Source of the DNA: Hyphomicrobiales bacterium
Lineage (GTDB): Bacteria; Pseudomonadota; Alphaproteobacteria; Rhizobiales; JAJFHB01
DNA length: 64,000 nucleotides
Assembly (NCBI GenBank): GCA_021775755.1
Contig: JAJFHE010000054.1
Location: 1-64,000, forward strand
Direction: 5' to 3'
Shown here: piece after piece, positions 25,641 through 33,974 of the stretch
Layout of the letters: every line of letters begins with the position of its first letter
Numbering within the stretch: position 1 is the first letter of the stretch
Made by a program: the position numbers and the translations under genes
The notes under the pieces: model-generated
What the model was told of the DNA's origin: nothing
The model's database searches: none
The model's input: the letters and a program-made list of their open reading frames with translations, nothing else

Positions 25641-26795
25641 TCAGGCTGCCATCGCAAGATCGTCGATGACCTGATTGAGCAGCGGCTGGGCCTCTTCTCC
25701 GGCATATTTACGCAGCGTCGACAGGAGATACTTCTTGTCGGCGTCGGAAAACTCTTCGTATTGCGTCAAAATGCGCTCGATCATCCGCCGGCCGAACTGT
25801 GCCTCCGTCCACTCCCCCATTGTAGCGTGAAGCTCGCGGAACACATCGACCGCCACACGCATTGCCGGATACATCTTGCCGGGAAGCTTCGCCTTGAAAT
25901 AAAGCGCCTTGAAGCCGACGCTGCCGCGCGCGTACATCATCGAATGCACAAGCGATGACGGCATGGCGGTGTAGCGGCCGATCGCCACTTCGACGAAATC
26001 CATCTTGCCGATGCATGCCGCACGCAAAAGCAATGTCGGGGTAATACGGTCGCGGAGCATCAACTCGCTGACGAAGCTTTGCTCGCGGGCCGGGTCCGAT
26101 CTGGCAATAATCCGGACCAGCCCCTGCTCCTTTGCATCGGAGATCACCCGCGCCGCCTTGTCGGCGTCGAGCCAGTTCTTCTGGCTTGCATGTTTGAGAA
26201 GCCGCTCGGACACCGCATCGACCATATCGAGCGCCAGCATCGACGGCACATCGCGGCGCTTCATCAACAGCGACTCAAAGCGCTTGAGCGAGCCGTGACG
26301 GGTTTCAATCGCGCCATAGGCGGCCTCGTCCAGCCGGCCGGCCGGATTGGCAAGCACCGCGCGCACCACCAGTTCATCGCCGTGCTCTATCAATGTACGG
26401 CCAAGGCGCGGCGGGAGCGACGTACGTTCGCACATCGCAAGCTGGCGCGGCGTATCGCATATTTTGGCAATACCGACGAGTACGTTGTCGTCGAGCACCG
26501 GGCTCAATTTCAGGATATCGCACGCCATGTCCTCTTCGTCCGCGACGAAGGCGACGGCCACATCCATCGGTACGCGCGTGCTTGCCTTGATGCGGCCGAG
26601 CAACGTGCGCCGGACAACGGCGGAATCGTCATCGCAGATTTTCAGCAAAACCGGAGCGATTGCATCGCGCTCGGCTTCCCGGCTCTCCTCGTCTTCGAGA
26701 AAGTCGCAAAGCTGCATGACGAGCTTTACGCGGGTATAGATTTCGGGATCGGCGGCAACCGCCAGCAGGTACTCGGTATCGAGACTGGAAGACAT
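25641..26795 (-). CDS. DUF2336 domain protein
   Basis: A 384-residue, mostly helical protein of the DUF2336 family, found almost only in alphaproteobacteria and often near motility and signalling genes. Helical repeats resembling HEAT units can be traced (DDDSAVVRRTLLGRI, LDDNVLVGIAKICDTPRQLAM, DELVVRAVLANPAGRLDEAAY). No catalytic motif is seen. The frame is open to a TTG at 26864, but the ATG at 26795 (MSSSLDTEYLLAVAAD) fits family N-termini. A near-perfect CtrA-type site lies about 75 bp upstream, consistent with a CtrA regulon member. Confidence 0.8.
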   Translation of the reverse strand: MSSSLDTEYLLAVAADPEIYTRVKLVMQLCDFLEDEESREAERDAIAPVLLKICDDDSAVVRRTLLGRIKASTRVPMDVAVAFVADEEDMACDILKLSPVLDDNVLVGIAKICDTPRQLAMCERTSLPPRLGRTLIEHGDELVVRAVLANPAGRLDEAAYGAIETRHGSLKRFESLLMKRRDVPSMLALDMVDAVSERLLKHASQKNWLDADKAARVISDAKEQGLVRIIARSDPAREQSFVSELMLRDRITPTLLLRAACIGKMDFVEVAIGRYTAMPSSLVHSMMYARGSVGFKALYFKAKLPGKMYPAMRVAVDVFRELHATMGEWTEAQFGRRMIERILTQYEEFSDADKKYLLSTLRKYAGEEAQPLLNQVIDDLAMAA

Positions 26796-26867
26796 GATGG
26801 AAACGCCACTCACTGTACTGACAACACCGATCGAACGATTCGGCATGCCCACTGTGCCAGCCAAGTT

Positions 26868-26883
26868 TTAATGAATGGTTCAC
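26868..26883. promoter_or_regulatory. CtrA-type box with one mismatch upstream of the DUF2336 gene
   Basis: TTAATGAATGGTTCAC fits TTAA-N7-TTAAC with a single change (TTCAC). It lies 73-88 bp upstream of the DUF2336 ATG. On its own the match is modest; it gains weight from exact matches at 29940 and 30128. Confidence 0.4.
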
Positions 26884-26924
26884 CATGTTCCCGTGGAGCC
26901 GCGGTCAGTCCCTTATGACGCCCA

Positions 26925-28202
26925 TCAACCGGATTTCCCGGCCTTCTCCAGGGCTTCATCGACCCCTGCCAGGACGTCGATTTCTTCCGCGACCGCTCCC
27001 GCGGCAACCGGCGTCGTACGCGGTGCGATAAGCATAAAGTCGCCCTGCTCCTCAAGCGGCACCGCAGCGCGCCGTGTCATGCGGTAAACCGCGAAGCTGC
27101 CGACGAGAGCGAATGTCGCGGCAAGGTAGAGCACGAACCCGTCCGGGCCGCCCCTGTCCATGCTGGCGCCCGCCGCGAATGGCCCGATACTCGCGCCGAT
27201 ACCGAAGATCAGCACCAGTTTTGCCGAGGCTCCGAGTAACTGATCGGGTTCAAGATAATCGTTGGCATGCGCAATCGCCAGCGAGTAGAGCGGCAGCGAT
27301 ATGGCGCCGAACACCGTAAACACGGCGGCCAGAACCAGAAACGAGACGTCGGCGGCCGCGATGCAGGACACCGCCAGCACCATCGACAGGAATGTCAGCA
27401 CCGTCAGAACGGTACGCCGGTCGAACCGGTCCGACAGCATGCCGATCGGGTACTGCGAAAACACCACGCCCAGAAACGGCACGCTCATGAGGAGCGACAC
27501 CTGAGCAACGCCGAGACCGAGCGAGGCCGCGTACACCGCCCCCATGGAGAAGAACGCGCTCTGGGCAAGTCCATTGCCGAAACAGGCCACGACCGCCAAA
27601 GGAGATGCACGGTACATATCGCTCAACCCGATGCCCTTCGGGCTCTCCATCGGCGGCGCCTTCACGTTGGCGAGCGAGATCGGCACAAGCGCGAGAGAGA
27701 CCAGCGCGGACACCATGATAAACAGGACGAAGCCTTCCGGATCCGCCGTGTTCAAGAGGAACTGCCCGAGCCCGATGGCGAGAAATGTGATCGTCATATA
27801 GATCGACAGGAGCTTGCCGCGATCCTGGTTGGCGGAAGCCTGATTGATCCAGCTTTCCGAAACGATATAGAGGCCGGCCATGCAGACGCCGTTGGCAAAC
27901 CGCAGAGCGATCCACGAAACCGGGTTTACAAACACCGCATAGAGCAGAACAGCGGTGGAAACCACCGACGCAAAGGCGGCAAACACCCTGATATGACCCA
28001 CCCTTGAGATCAGTTTCGGCGTCTCGAACGACCCCACCAGCAGCCCCACCGAATAGGCCGACATGATGATACCTGTCATGACCGGCCCGAAACTTTCCGA
28101 CGATGCGCGAATGCCCAGCAACGTGCCCTGCAGGCCATTGCCAAGCGACAGCAGCGCAATGCCGAACAATAGCGGCCAGGCACCTTTTAGAACCGTCAAC
28201 AT
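26925..28202 (-). CDS. Major facilitator superfamily transporter
   Basis: A 425-residue transporter with about 12 hydrophobic segments in two halves. Loop motifs include SFETPKLISRVGHIRVFA in the first half and GMLSDRFDRRTVLTVLTFLS in the second, both the usual loop 2-3 and 8-9 signatures (G-x-x-x-D-R-x-x-R-R). It resembles the YcaD-type MFS group. Substrate unknown. The C-terminal 40 residues are acidic and cytoplasmic. About 130 bp separate its end from the DUF2336 start on the same strand, and that interval includes the CtrA-like site. Confidence 0.85.
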   Translation of the reverse strand: MLTVLKGAWPLLFGIALLSLGNGLQGTLLGIRASSESFGPVMTGIIMSAYSVGLLVGSFETPKLISRVGHIRVFAAFASVVSTAVLLYAVFVNPVSWIALRFANGVCMAGLYIVSESWINQASANQDRGKLLSIYMTITFLAIGLGQFLLNTADPEGFVLFIMVSALVSLALVPISLANVKAPPMESPKGIGLSDMYRASPLAVVACFGNGLAQSAFFSMGAVYAASLGLGVAQVSLLMSVPFLGVVFSQYPIGMLSDRFDRRTVLTVLTFLSMVLAVSCIAAADVSFLVLAAVFTVFGAISLPLYSLAIAHANDYLEPDQLLGASAKLVLIFGIGASIGPFAAGASMDRGGPDGFVLYLAATFALVGSFAVYRMTRRAAVPLEEQGDFMLIAPRTTPVAAGAVAEEIDVLAGVDEALEKAGKSG

Positions 28203-28382
28203 CGAGGCTTATCCATTTATCCCGCGCCGTCGGTTTCGGGGCCCGCAACCGGCGAATCGGCGCGCACATTGACGCAAACGCTGCTGCATTGCGAACGAAA
28301 TATTCTCTTCGTAAACAGTGGCTGCGCACCTCGGAAATGCCGCACTGAGCCCGGCGCCCTGCTTCCCGGCCGCAAGCGCGCT

Positions 28383-29396
28383 TCAGGTGGTGCGGAAGAG
28401 CTCGTAAAGCGGTGCAAAGCGCTGCAGCAGGCCAAGCGGACGCGCGCCCGTGATCCGGCTGACCCCCGGCCCCGTGTAATGCCGCGAAATCGCGCCAAGC
28501 TTGCCGTGAGCATTGTCGTCATAGCTGCCGGTCCGCACGGCTTCGGGTATAATATTGAGAGGCCCGCCGGTGGGCCGCGCGGGGCTTGCCGCGGGCTCGA
28601 TACGCACGGTGTCGAAGAAGGACGCCGCGGTTGGCGGGGAAGCGGGAGAAGAAGCGCCGGGTGCCTGCACAAAGTGGCTGGCAAGGACAAGCCGCGGTCC
28701 GGCAGGGTCGCCGGCTGGAGCGGGAACCGTATCGGGTGCGGGTTGCACACCATCGAACCTGGCGACTTCGGTTCCGTGCTTCGCCATGAGATTTTCGTAA
28801 ACTTCCGCCACAGTGCGCGCACTGCCGTCCCGATCATAGAAAATTGGCCGATTGGCGCGCGCAGCGCGCGGAAACAACTCGCGCGCTTCCACGTCAGGGG
28901 TCGCCTCTGCGGCGCTAATGAGACGCACCGCTCCGTCGCTGCCGAGAAAATGCGCAACATAGAGTTCGCCCACCTTTGGCGCACGGCCGAGCGCCGACTG
29001 AAGCGTGTTGCCGCTGTCCCTCGTATACACGCCCGCCATCAGCGAGGCGGTTTCCGGGTCGCGCCGCAGGGCAAGAATTTCCTGCCTGAGCTCCTGGTCG
29101 GCAACATTGTACCGGCCGTCGGAGCGGCGCGTTATGGCGTTTGCATAATCGCCCAGGCCAAACTGATGCCCTGCCTGTTTAACGGTTTCAAACCACGTTT
29201 GTTCGATGAACTGAAATAGCCCGGTTGCCGACGAAGTGTTTGATTTTGCTTGCGGTCTCAGCCCGCTCTCGCGTTGCGCCGTGCGCAGCAGATAGTCGAA
29301 ATCCGTGCCCGTCGCGACACTTGCGTGACGCAGGGCTCTCTCGATCTGGGGTGTTGCAGATATACCTGTGACGCTTGCCATATGCTCCATCCGCAT
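28383..29396 (-). CDS. Lytic transglycosylase-like (SLT fold) protein
   Basis: A 337-residue protein. Residues about 20-150 contain the lysozyme-like fold: LLRTAQRESGLRPQAKSNTSSATGLFQFI has the catalytic glutamate in RESGL, and a typical GLFQF follows. The N-terminus has no clear signal peptide, so export could be through the flagellar or another route, or the start is misjudged: ATGs at 29396, 29390 and 29381 are all possible, the last with GGAG just before it. The second half is Pro/Ala-rich. It resembles transglycosylases that open peptidoglycan for envelope machines in alphaproteobacteria. Confidence 0.75.
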   Translation of the reverse strand: MRMEHMASVTGISATPQIERALRHASVATGTDFDYLLRTAQRESGLRPQAKSNTSSATGLFQFIEQTWFETVKQAGHQFGLGDYANAITRRSDGRYNVADQELRQEILALRRDPETASLMAGVYTRDSGNTLQSALGRAPKVGELYVAHFLGSDGAVRLISAAEATPDVEARELFPRAARANRPIFYDRDGSARTVAEVYENLMAKHGTEVARFDGVQPAPDTVPAPAGDPAGPRLVLASHFVQAPGASSPASPPTAASFFDTVRIEPAASPARPTGGPLNIIPEAVRTGSYDDNAHGKLGAISRHYTGPGVSRITGARPLGLLQRFAPLYELFRTT

Positions 29397-29471
29397 TCTT
29401 AGATCATTGTAAGGAGCAAGCGCCGTGCCAGAAGCGGGACCGGCGCGCAGCCGGCCCCTCCCTGTTGCTAC

Positions 29472-29861
29472 TCAGGCGGCAACCGGCACATGACCGGCAA
29501 TTAGACCGGCCTGTTTGAGCTTGAACCTCAGCAAGTCCGCATCGAACGGCTTGATCAGACATTCCGCAGCACCGCGCCATATGGCGGCACCCATGGTCTC
29601 GGCGTCCGCCGAGCCTGAGCAGAAGAACACGGTCGGGTGATCCCCGCCGCGTATCCGCTGCAGTCTGGTCAGGAAGTCGAGCCCGTCCAATTGTGGCGGT
29701 TTGTGGTCGATCAGGATGCAATCCGGCATCGCCAACCGGCACATGGACAAAGCTGCATCGCTGTTCGTGGCTTCCAGAACCTCAAAACCGAGGCCTTTCA
29801 GAAACACGAAAGCGATTTGACGGTCATCACGGCTATCATCGACAATTAGGCACTTTTTCAT
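29472..29861 (-). CDS. Single-domain response regulator
   Basis: A 129-residue stand-alone receiver. Key residues are Asp8-Asp9 (LIVDDSRDD), phosphoacceptor Asp52 in CILIDHKPP, Ser82 in FFCSGS and Lys104 in LIKPF. The loop after Asp52 (His-Lys-Pro-Pro) departs from the usual x-x-M-P, which may alter partner choice. The ATG at 29861 is preceded on the complement by AGTGGGGCTG. Its upstream region carries two exact CtrA-type sites, a DnaA box and an 8-1-8 palindrome, so it is probably controlled by the cell cycle. Confidence 0.85.
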   Translation of the reverse strand: MKKCLIVDDSRDDRQIAFVFLKGLGFEVLEATNSDAALSMCRLAMPDCILIDHKPPQLDGLDFLTRLQRIRGGDHPTVFFCSGSADAETMGAAIWRGAAECLIKPFDADLLRFKLKQAGLIAGHVPVAA

Positions 29862-29913
29862 ATCAGCCCCACTCTTACTGTTGCCGTACTGTGCCGTCCC
29901 TAGACAGTGCACC

Positions 29914-29930
29914 TTATACGAGTCGTATAA
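29914..29930. promoter_or_regulatory. Palindrome TTATACGA-G-TCGTATAA
   Basis: Two perfect 8-bp arms around one central base, 53 bp upstream of the receiver start. The pattern suits a dimeric regulator. A second pair, CTAGAC at 29900 and GTCTAG at 29934, encloses it slightly off centre. The cognate regulator is not apparent. Confidence 0.5.
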
Positions 29931-29939
29931 ATCGTCTAG

Positions 29940-29955
29940 TTAATGCCTCGTTAAC
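29940..29955. promoter_or_regulatory. Exact CtrA box 1
   Basis: TTAATGCCTCGTTAAC matches TTAA-N7-TTAAC without mismatch. It lies 79 bp upstream of the receiver start and 3 bp from a DnaA box. Confidence 0.65.
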
Positions 29956-29958
29956 AGG

Positions 29959-29967
29959 TTATCCACA
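29959..29967 (+). promoter_or_regulatory. Consensus DnaA box
   Basis: TTATCCACA equals the strong DnaA-box consensus. It is embedded in a hairpin-forming TCCACAG-CAAA-CTGTGGA. Only one such box was found here, so promoter regulation by DnaA is more likely than an origin. Confidence 0.55.
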
Positions 29968-30127
29968 GCAAACTGTGGACGAAATATGGCCAAATTTCAG
30001 CAACTTAAGGCCGATACTGGAATCACATTCAAAAGCAGTGAAAATCCGCTGTTGCGGAATCGTGACTCGCATAACGACTCACACTGATTCTTTTTCTATC
30101 TATAATTGTGCATACGTACCTGAAACG

Positions 30128-30143
30128 TTAAAAGTGTGTTAAC
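30128..30143. promoter_or_regulatory. Exact CtrA box 2
   Basis: TTAAAAGTGTGTTAAC matches TTAA-N7-TTAAC without mismatch. It is 188 bp from box 1 and about 100 bp upstream of the MaoC gene, so each divergent gene has a box at a promoter-like distance. Confidence 0.65.
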
Positions 30144-30244
30144 GGTTCGCCCCCCGCTTCACCTTGTGTATTTCGCTGCCGTAGGTCATGAAAGACCAAG
30201 ACGCGAATTATGCCGCGCCCGGGCACCCCACAACGGAGACCGAC

Positions 30245-30706
30245 ATGCCAGGACTGTATTTTGAGGACTTTGAAGACGGCAAAATTTTCGAACACACGCT
30301 GCGTCGCACGGTCACCGAAATGGACAACATGTTGTTCTCCAACATGACGCTCAACCCGCAGCCGCTTCACATCGACCGGCACTTCTGCGAAACCCAGACC
30401 GAATGGGGCCAGCCGCTCATGAACAGCCTCTTCACGCTCGGGCTCATGATCGGCATTTCCGTCAACGATCTGACGGTCGGAACGACGATTGCCAATCTCG
30501 GCATGACCGATGTGAAGTTCCCACACCCGCTGTTCCACGGCGACACCGTACATGCCGCCACCGAGGTGGTGTCCAAACGCGAGAGCAACTCGCGGCCGGA
30601 TGCGGGTATCGTCAACCTGATGCACCGTGCCTACAATCAGGACGACAAGCTCGTCGCCGAGTGTCTTCGCCAGGCCTTTATGCGCAAGCGGCCGGCAGAG
30701 GCCTGA
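30245..30706 (+). CDS. MaoC-like acyl-CoA hydratase/dehydratase
   Basis: A 153-residue hot-dog-fold hydratase. The family signature is present in LNPQPLHIDRHFCETQTEWG and in the strand YNQDDKLVAECLRQAFM. Relatives hydrate mesaconyl-CoA, methylmalyl-CoA or other enoyl-CoAs. It ends 6 bp before a CitE-like CoA lyase gene, a pairing that suggests hydration followed by C-C cleavage of a malyl- or methylmalyl-type CoA ester, as in the ethylmalonyl-CoA pathway. ATG at 30245 follows ACGGAGACCG; a start at 30188 would add 19 residues. Confidence 0.8.
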   Translation: MPGLYFEDFEDGKIFEHTLRRTVTEMDNMLFSNMTLNPQPLHIDRHFCETQTEWGQPLMNSLFTLGLMIGISVNDLTVGTTIANLGMTDVKFPHPLFHGDTVHAATEVVSKRESNSRPDAGIVNLMHRAYNQDDKLVAECLRQAFMRKRPAEA

Positions 30707-30712
30707 ACGGGC

Positions 30713-31606
30713 ATGAGGTCACTTCTCTTCGTCCCCGGCGACAGCGAGCGCAAGATCGCCAAAGCACTGGCCAGCAGCGCCGATCTGGTAATTTTCGATC
30801 TTGAAGATTCCGTCGCCCCGGATGCCAAGGACACCGCCCGTGAAACCGTCCGCGAGCAGCTCCTGGGTCTCGGAGATCGGGAGCGCGCGGATGGCCCTGC
30901 ACTCTGCGTCCGCGTCAATGCCCTCGATACCGGCCTGACCGATGCGGATCTTGCGCGCATCGTTGGCGCCCGCCCTGACAGTATCATGCAGCCGAAGACG
31001 CGCAGCGGCGCCGACGTTGCCGTCCTGTCGACCAGGATAAACGGCCTGGAACAAACAGCGGGCCTTGAAGCCGGTGCAATTTCGGTGATTGCCGTGGCGA
31101 CGGAAACGGCGGCCGCCATGTTCAATCTCGGCACCTACGATCAGGCCGGGGCCCGGCTTACCGCCATGACCTGGGGCGCGGAGGACCTGAGCGCCGATAT
31201 CGGGGCCACCACCAACAAGGATGCCAATGGCGTCTACACCGGCCCCTATCAGCTGGCGCGCACGCTGTGCCTTCTCGGCGCGGTTGCCGCGGGCGTCGAT
31301 CCGGTCGACACCGTCAACGTGAACTTCCGCGACCCGCAGGCCCTGCGCGTGGAAGCTGAAGCCGCCATGCGGGACGGTTTCACCGGCAAGATGGCCATCC
31401 ATCCTGATCAGGTCGCCATCATCAACGAGGTGTTTACACCTTCAGCCGAAGCGGTTGAGCGCGCCCGGCACATCATCGATGCCTTCGCGGCGGCCGGCGA
31501 TGCAGGCGTCATCGGCCTTGACGGCGAGATGCTCGACCGGCCGCACATTGCGCGCGCGGAAAAGTTGCTCGCACGGGCAAAGCGCCATCCGGGAAACCCG
31601 GCATAG
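30713..31606 (+). CDS. CitE-like CoA ester lyase (HpcH/HpaI family)
   Basis: A 297-residue TIM-barrel lyase. MRSLLFVPGDSERKIAKAL is the family start, FDLEDSVAPD and a later glutamate in AVATETAAAMFN and the WGAEDLSADIGA segment bind Mg2+ and the CoA substrate. Activities in this family include L-malyl-CoA/beta-methylmalyl-CoA lyase, malyl-CoA thioesterase and citramalyl-CoA lyase. Pairing with MaoC favours a malyl- or citramalyl-type ester. The ATG lies 6 bp after the MaoC stop, and the two form a clear operon. Confidence 0.85.
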   Translation: MRSLLFVPGDSERKIAKALASSADLVIFDLEDSVAPDAKDTARETVREQLLGLGDRERADGPALCVRVNALDTGLTDADLARIVGARPDSIMQPKTRSGADVAVLSTRINGLEQTAGLEAGAISVIAVATETAAAMFNLGTYDQAGARLTAMTWGAEDLSADIGATTNKDANGVYTGPYQLARTLCLLGAVAAGVDPVDTVNVNFRDPQALRVEAEAAMRDGFTGKMAIHPDQVAIINEVFTPSAEAVERARHIIDAFAAAGDAGVIGLDGEMLDRPHIARAEKLLARAKRHPGNPA

Positions 31607-31663
31607 CTCGTGCGTCGGACCGAGAGGCCCTGCCCATGAATGAACCAGCCCAGTCCCGGCTAC

Positions 31664-32527
31664 TCAGCCATCGAGTTGCCGCACCAGATCTTCGGCACAA
31701 TCCTTGGCGAACTCAGCGAAGGCGGTTGCCGGTCGCCCCATCGCCTTTTCGAACCCGTCGGACAGTCCGCCATAGCGGCCGGCTCTGATGTTGACGTAGA
31801 GCTGCAATCTCAGGTCGACACTCCAGGCCTCGTTACCAAGCGCAATCTGGCGCTCGCGATAGGCCTCGGGTGCCATGTCGACATAGACGAACTCGCGGCC
31901 CGTCGCCTCCGACATAATGCGGGCAAGGTCTCCATAGGAGAGCGCCTCGGGTCCGCTGATGCTGTAGCACTTGCCGTCGTGACCGGGTTCGGTGAGCACC
32001 TTCACCGCCAACTCGGCGATATCGCGAGTGTCGATCCAGCCGATACGCCCTTCACCGCCGGGCAACTCCATGCGCCCGCCAGGGGCATAGCCGAACATCA
32101 TCTGCATGAACCAGCTCGGCTGAATATGGGTCCATTCGAGCCCTGATCGCTCCAGCACCTGTTCGGCCACTCCGTGACGACGCGCCAGGTCGTCCGTGGA
32201 GTTGATATCCGCCGATCGCGCCGACAGGCGCACAACATGGCGAACACCGGCAGGTTTTGCCGAGGCCAGGAAATTCTCAAGCATGACAATATTGTCCTCA
32301 GGGTCGGGCGTCGCATAGTACGCCGTCTCAATACCCTCGACCGCTGCCGGCAGCGATGCGCGATCACGCAAGTCTCCCTCGACCACCTCGCCGGGCGCCA
32401 CGCCCAGATCATCGGCTCCGTTCCGGTCGCGCGTCATGACGCGCACATCATGTCCGCCGGTCTTGAGAATACGTACAACCTCGCGGCCGACATGGCCGGT
32501 CGCGCCAATCACAAGAACAGGTGTCAT
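31664..32527 (-). CDS. NmrA-like NAD(P)H-binding oxidoreductase
   Basis: A 287-residue atypical short-chain dehydrogenase. Nucleotide-binding GATGHVGREV is at the N-terminus and DLRDRASL plus ARSADIN follow the NmrA pattern; the YxxxK catalytic pair is absent, as in NmrA-type redox sensors and NAD(P)H quinone oxidoreductase relatives. It converges on the CoA lyase gene and lies downstream, in the same direction, of a gamma-glutamylcyclotransferase gene. Its exact substrate is unknown. Confidence 0.8.
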   Translation of the reverse strand: MTPVLVIGATGHVGREVVRILKTGGHDVRVMTRDRNGADDLGVAPGEVVEGDLRDRASLPAAVEGIETAYYATPDPEDNIVMLENFLASAKPAGVRHVVRLSARSADINSTDDLARRHGVAEQVLERSGLEWTHIQPSWFMQMMFGYAPGGRMELPGGEGRIGWIDTRDIAELAVKVLTEPGHDGKCYSISGPEALSYGDLARIMSEATGREFVYVDMAPEAYRERQIALGNEAWSVDLRLQLYVNIRAGRYGGLSDGFEKAMGRPATAFAEFAKDCAEDLVRQLDG

Positions 32528-32613
32528 CTGAACCTCACGTGTTGGGCGGCCTGATTTTCAGCTCGCTCCGTTTGGAAAAAGCTAAACTATCCGCGCTGCA
32601 TTGCGTCTGTTCC

Positions 32614-33345
32614 TCAGTGTGATAGGGCGTACGCATGCGTTTCGCGTAACAGCGTTGCGACGTCCTCGTCATGAATCCCAAGTGCTGTGAACTGCTTCTC
32701 GATGTTTCTCAGATAATCGAGGCTGGACCCCCAAAATCCGGCACCGGTGGCAAGATAATGGATCTGCTCCGCGCGGGTCAGGTTCGCATCGATGATTTCC
32801 GCGTCGTGATCAGCGACGAATGTGAGTGCTGTTACGGTTTGGTTTTCAACAAGTGCGTCAACGAAGGTTGCGACGTAGGCAGGTCCGACCTGTTCGCGGC
32901 GCCAGAGCACTTCGGTTTCTTCTTCTACATTTTCCCGGGCAATCCGGAACAGGAGCCCGTCACAACCTGCCCCCGTATCGAGAGCCGCCATCAGACCGGG
33001 CGCGTCAAATGTGCCTCGCGCACCGTAGATATCCTTGAGAATGAAGCGGCGTGCATGATCGCCCACGTGGGCGCGCCGTACTTCGGCAAAGCGAAATGCC
33101 GGATCCCACATCAAGGATCCGTACGCGAAGACCCAAAGATCGTCGCCGCGCCACCCCGCAAGCGCCTGAGTTCGCAGCGTTTCACGCTCCTCATCTGAGT
33201 ACCACCAGTCCATCGGCAACCCCAGCTCTTTGGCCTTGGCGGCCAGATCCGCCGTCGTGAATGTCCGCATGAATGATTGCAATGGGTCCGCAATCTCGTC
33301 GCGCAACTCCGGGTGATGGGAGAACGGGTCTGTCTTGGCACTCAT
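32614..33345 (-). CDS. ChaC-like gamma-glutamylcyclotransferase
   Basis: A 243-residue protein. The AIG2/ChaC signature VFAYGSLMWDPAF lies near residue 75, and the EEETEVLWRREQVG segment carries the acidic residue that acts as general base in ChaC proteins. These enzymes release 5-oxoproline from glutathione or gamma-glutamyl peptides. The true start is the ATG at 33345 (MSAKTDPFSHHPE); the frame continues open to 33537 but runs into the region upstream of the divergent VOC gene. No transporter or calcium partner is present nearby. Confidence 0.8.
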   Translation of the reverse strand: MSAKTDPFSHHPELRDEIADPLQSFMRTFTTADLAAKAKELGLPMDWWYSDEERETLRTQALAGWRGDDLWVFAYGSLMWDPAFRFAEVRRAHVGDHARRFILKDIYGARGTFDAPGLMAALDTGAGCDGLLFRIARENVEEETEVLWRREQVGPAYVATFVDALVENQTVTALTFVADHDAEIIDANLTRAEQIHYLATGAGFWGSSLDYLRNIEKQFTALGIHDEDVATLLRETHAYALSH

Positions 33346-33539
33346 CGGCTGAATCCTGGGAGCAATGCGTCTTTCGCAAACGATGGACGCGCCGACAGTT
33401 TCAGATACGGGTAACCGTTGCAACAATTGCGCTTTCGAATGCCGGACCGGGCTCTCAAGCTCATTCACTTTCTTTCTGCGCGACATTTTCCGGCGCAGAA
33501 AGCATGATTGTGCCATCGCAAGCGGAGAAGTCCACACTC

Positions 33540-33947
33540 ATGAAAATCAAACGCCTTGAGCATGTCGCCATTACGGTCAAGAACATGGACCAGGCCCGCG
33601 ACACCTGGATGAATGTTCTGGGGATCGGACAGGAGTACGACGAAATGGTCGGCCAAACCAGACTGGCGATGCTGCCGGTCGGCCAGACCTACATCGAGCT
33701 GTTGAGTTCGGAAGGCCCGGATTCGCCGGTCAACGAATGGATGGACCGCAACGGCGAAAGCATTTGGCATTTGTGCTTCGAAGTCGAAGACATCGATGAA
33801 GCACTGGCGGAGCTGAAGGGCAAAGGGGTTAAACTCCTGAACAATGAGCCCCAGTCCGGCCATGGCGGCAGCCGCATTGCGTTTATCGACCCTTGTGACA
33901 CCGGCAATGTTCTGATCGAGTTGGCAGAGATCCCGGAACACCACTAG
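33540..33947 (+). CDS. VOC-family protein resembling methylmalonyl-CoA epimerase
   Basis: A 135-residue protein with two beta-alpha-beta-beta-beta modules. MKIKRLEHVAITVKNMDQA, QTYIELLSS, WHLCFEVEDI and DTGNVLIELAE follow the methylmalonyl-CoA epimerase pattern: metal ligands would be the His in LEHVAI, Gln/Glu in YIELL, His in WHLCF and Glu in LIELAE. It lacks some residues that would fix the assignment, so another VOC activity is possible. It starts at the ATG spanning the end of a poor upstream frame. Confidence 0.75.
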   Translation: MKIKRLEHVAITVKNMDQARDTWMNVLGIGQEYDEMVGQTRLAMLPVGQTYIELLSSEGPDSPVNEWMDRNGESIWHLCFEVEDIDEALAELKGKGVKLLNNEPQSGHGGSRIAFIDPCDTGNVLIELAEIPEHH

Positions 33948-33974
33948 TCTCGGCCGGTTCAAGCGAGCTGCAAA

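Larger units (their letters stand above)
29862..30244. other. AT-rich divergent regulatory region
   Basis: About 380 bp between the leftward receiver gene and the rightward MaoC gene, clearly richer in A+T than its surroundings. It contains a 17-bp palindrome at 29914, CtrA-type boxes at 29940 and 30128, a DnaA box at 29959 within a short hairpin (TCCACAG-CAAA-CTGTGGA), and CTAGAC/GTCTAG arms around the palindrome. No gene is seen in it. Confidence 0.6.

Noticed and set aside
29940-30143. Possible replication origin from CtrA boxes plus a DnaA box
   Set aside because: Only one consensus DnaA box was found and the neighbours (receiver, MaoC, lytic transglycosylase) are not typical origin genes such as hemE, dnaA or parAB. 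Treated as a regulatory region.
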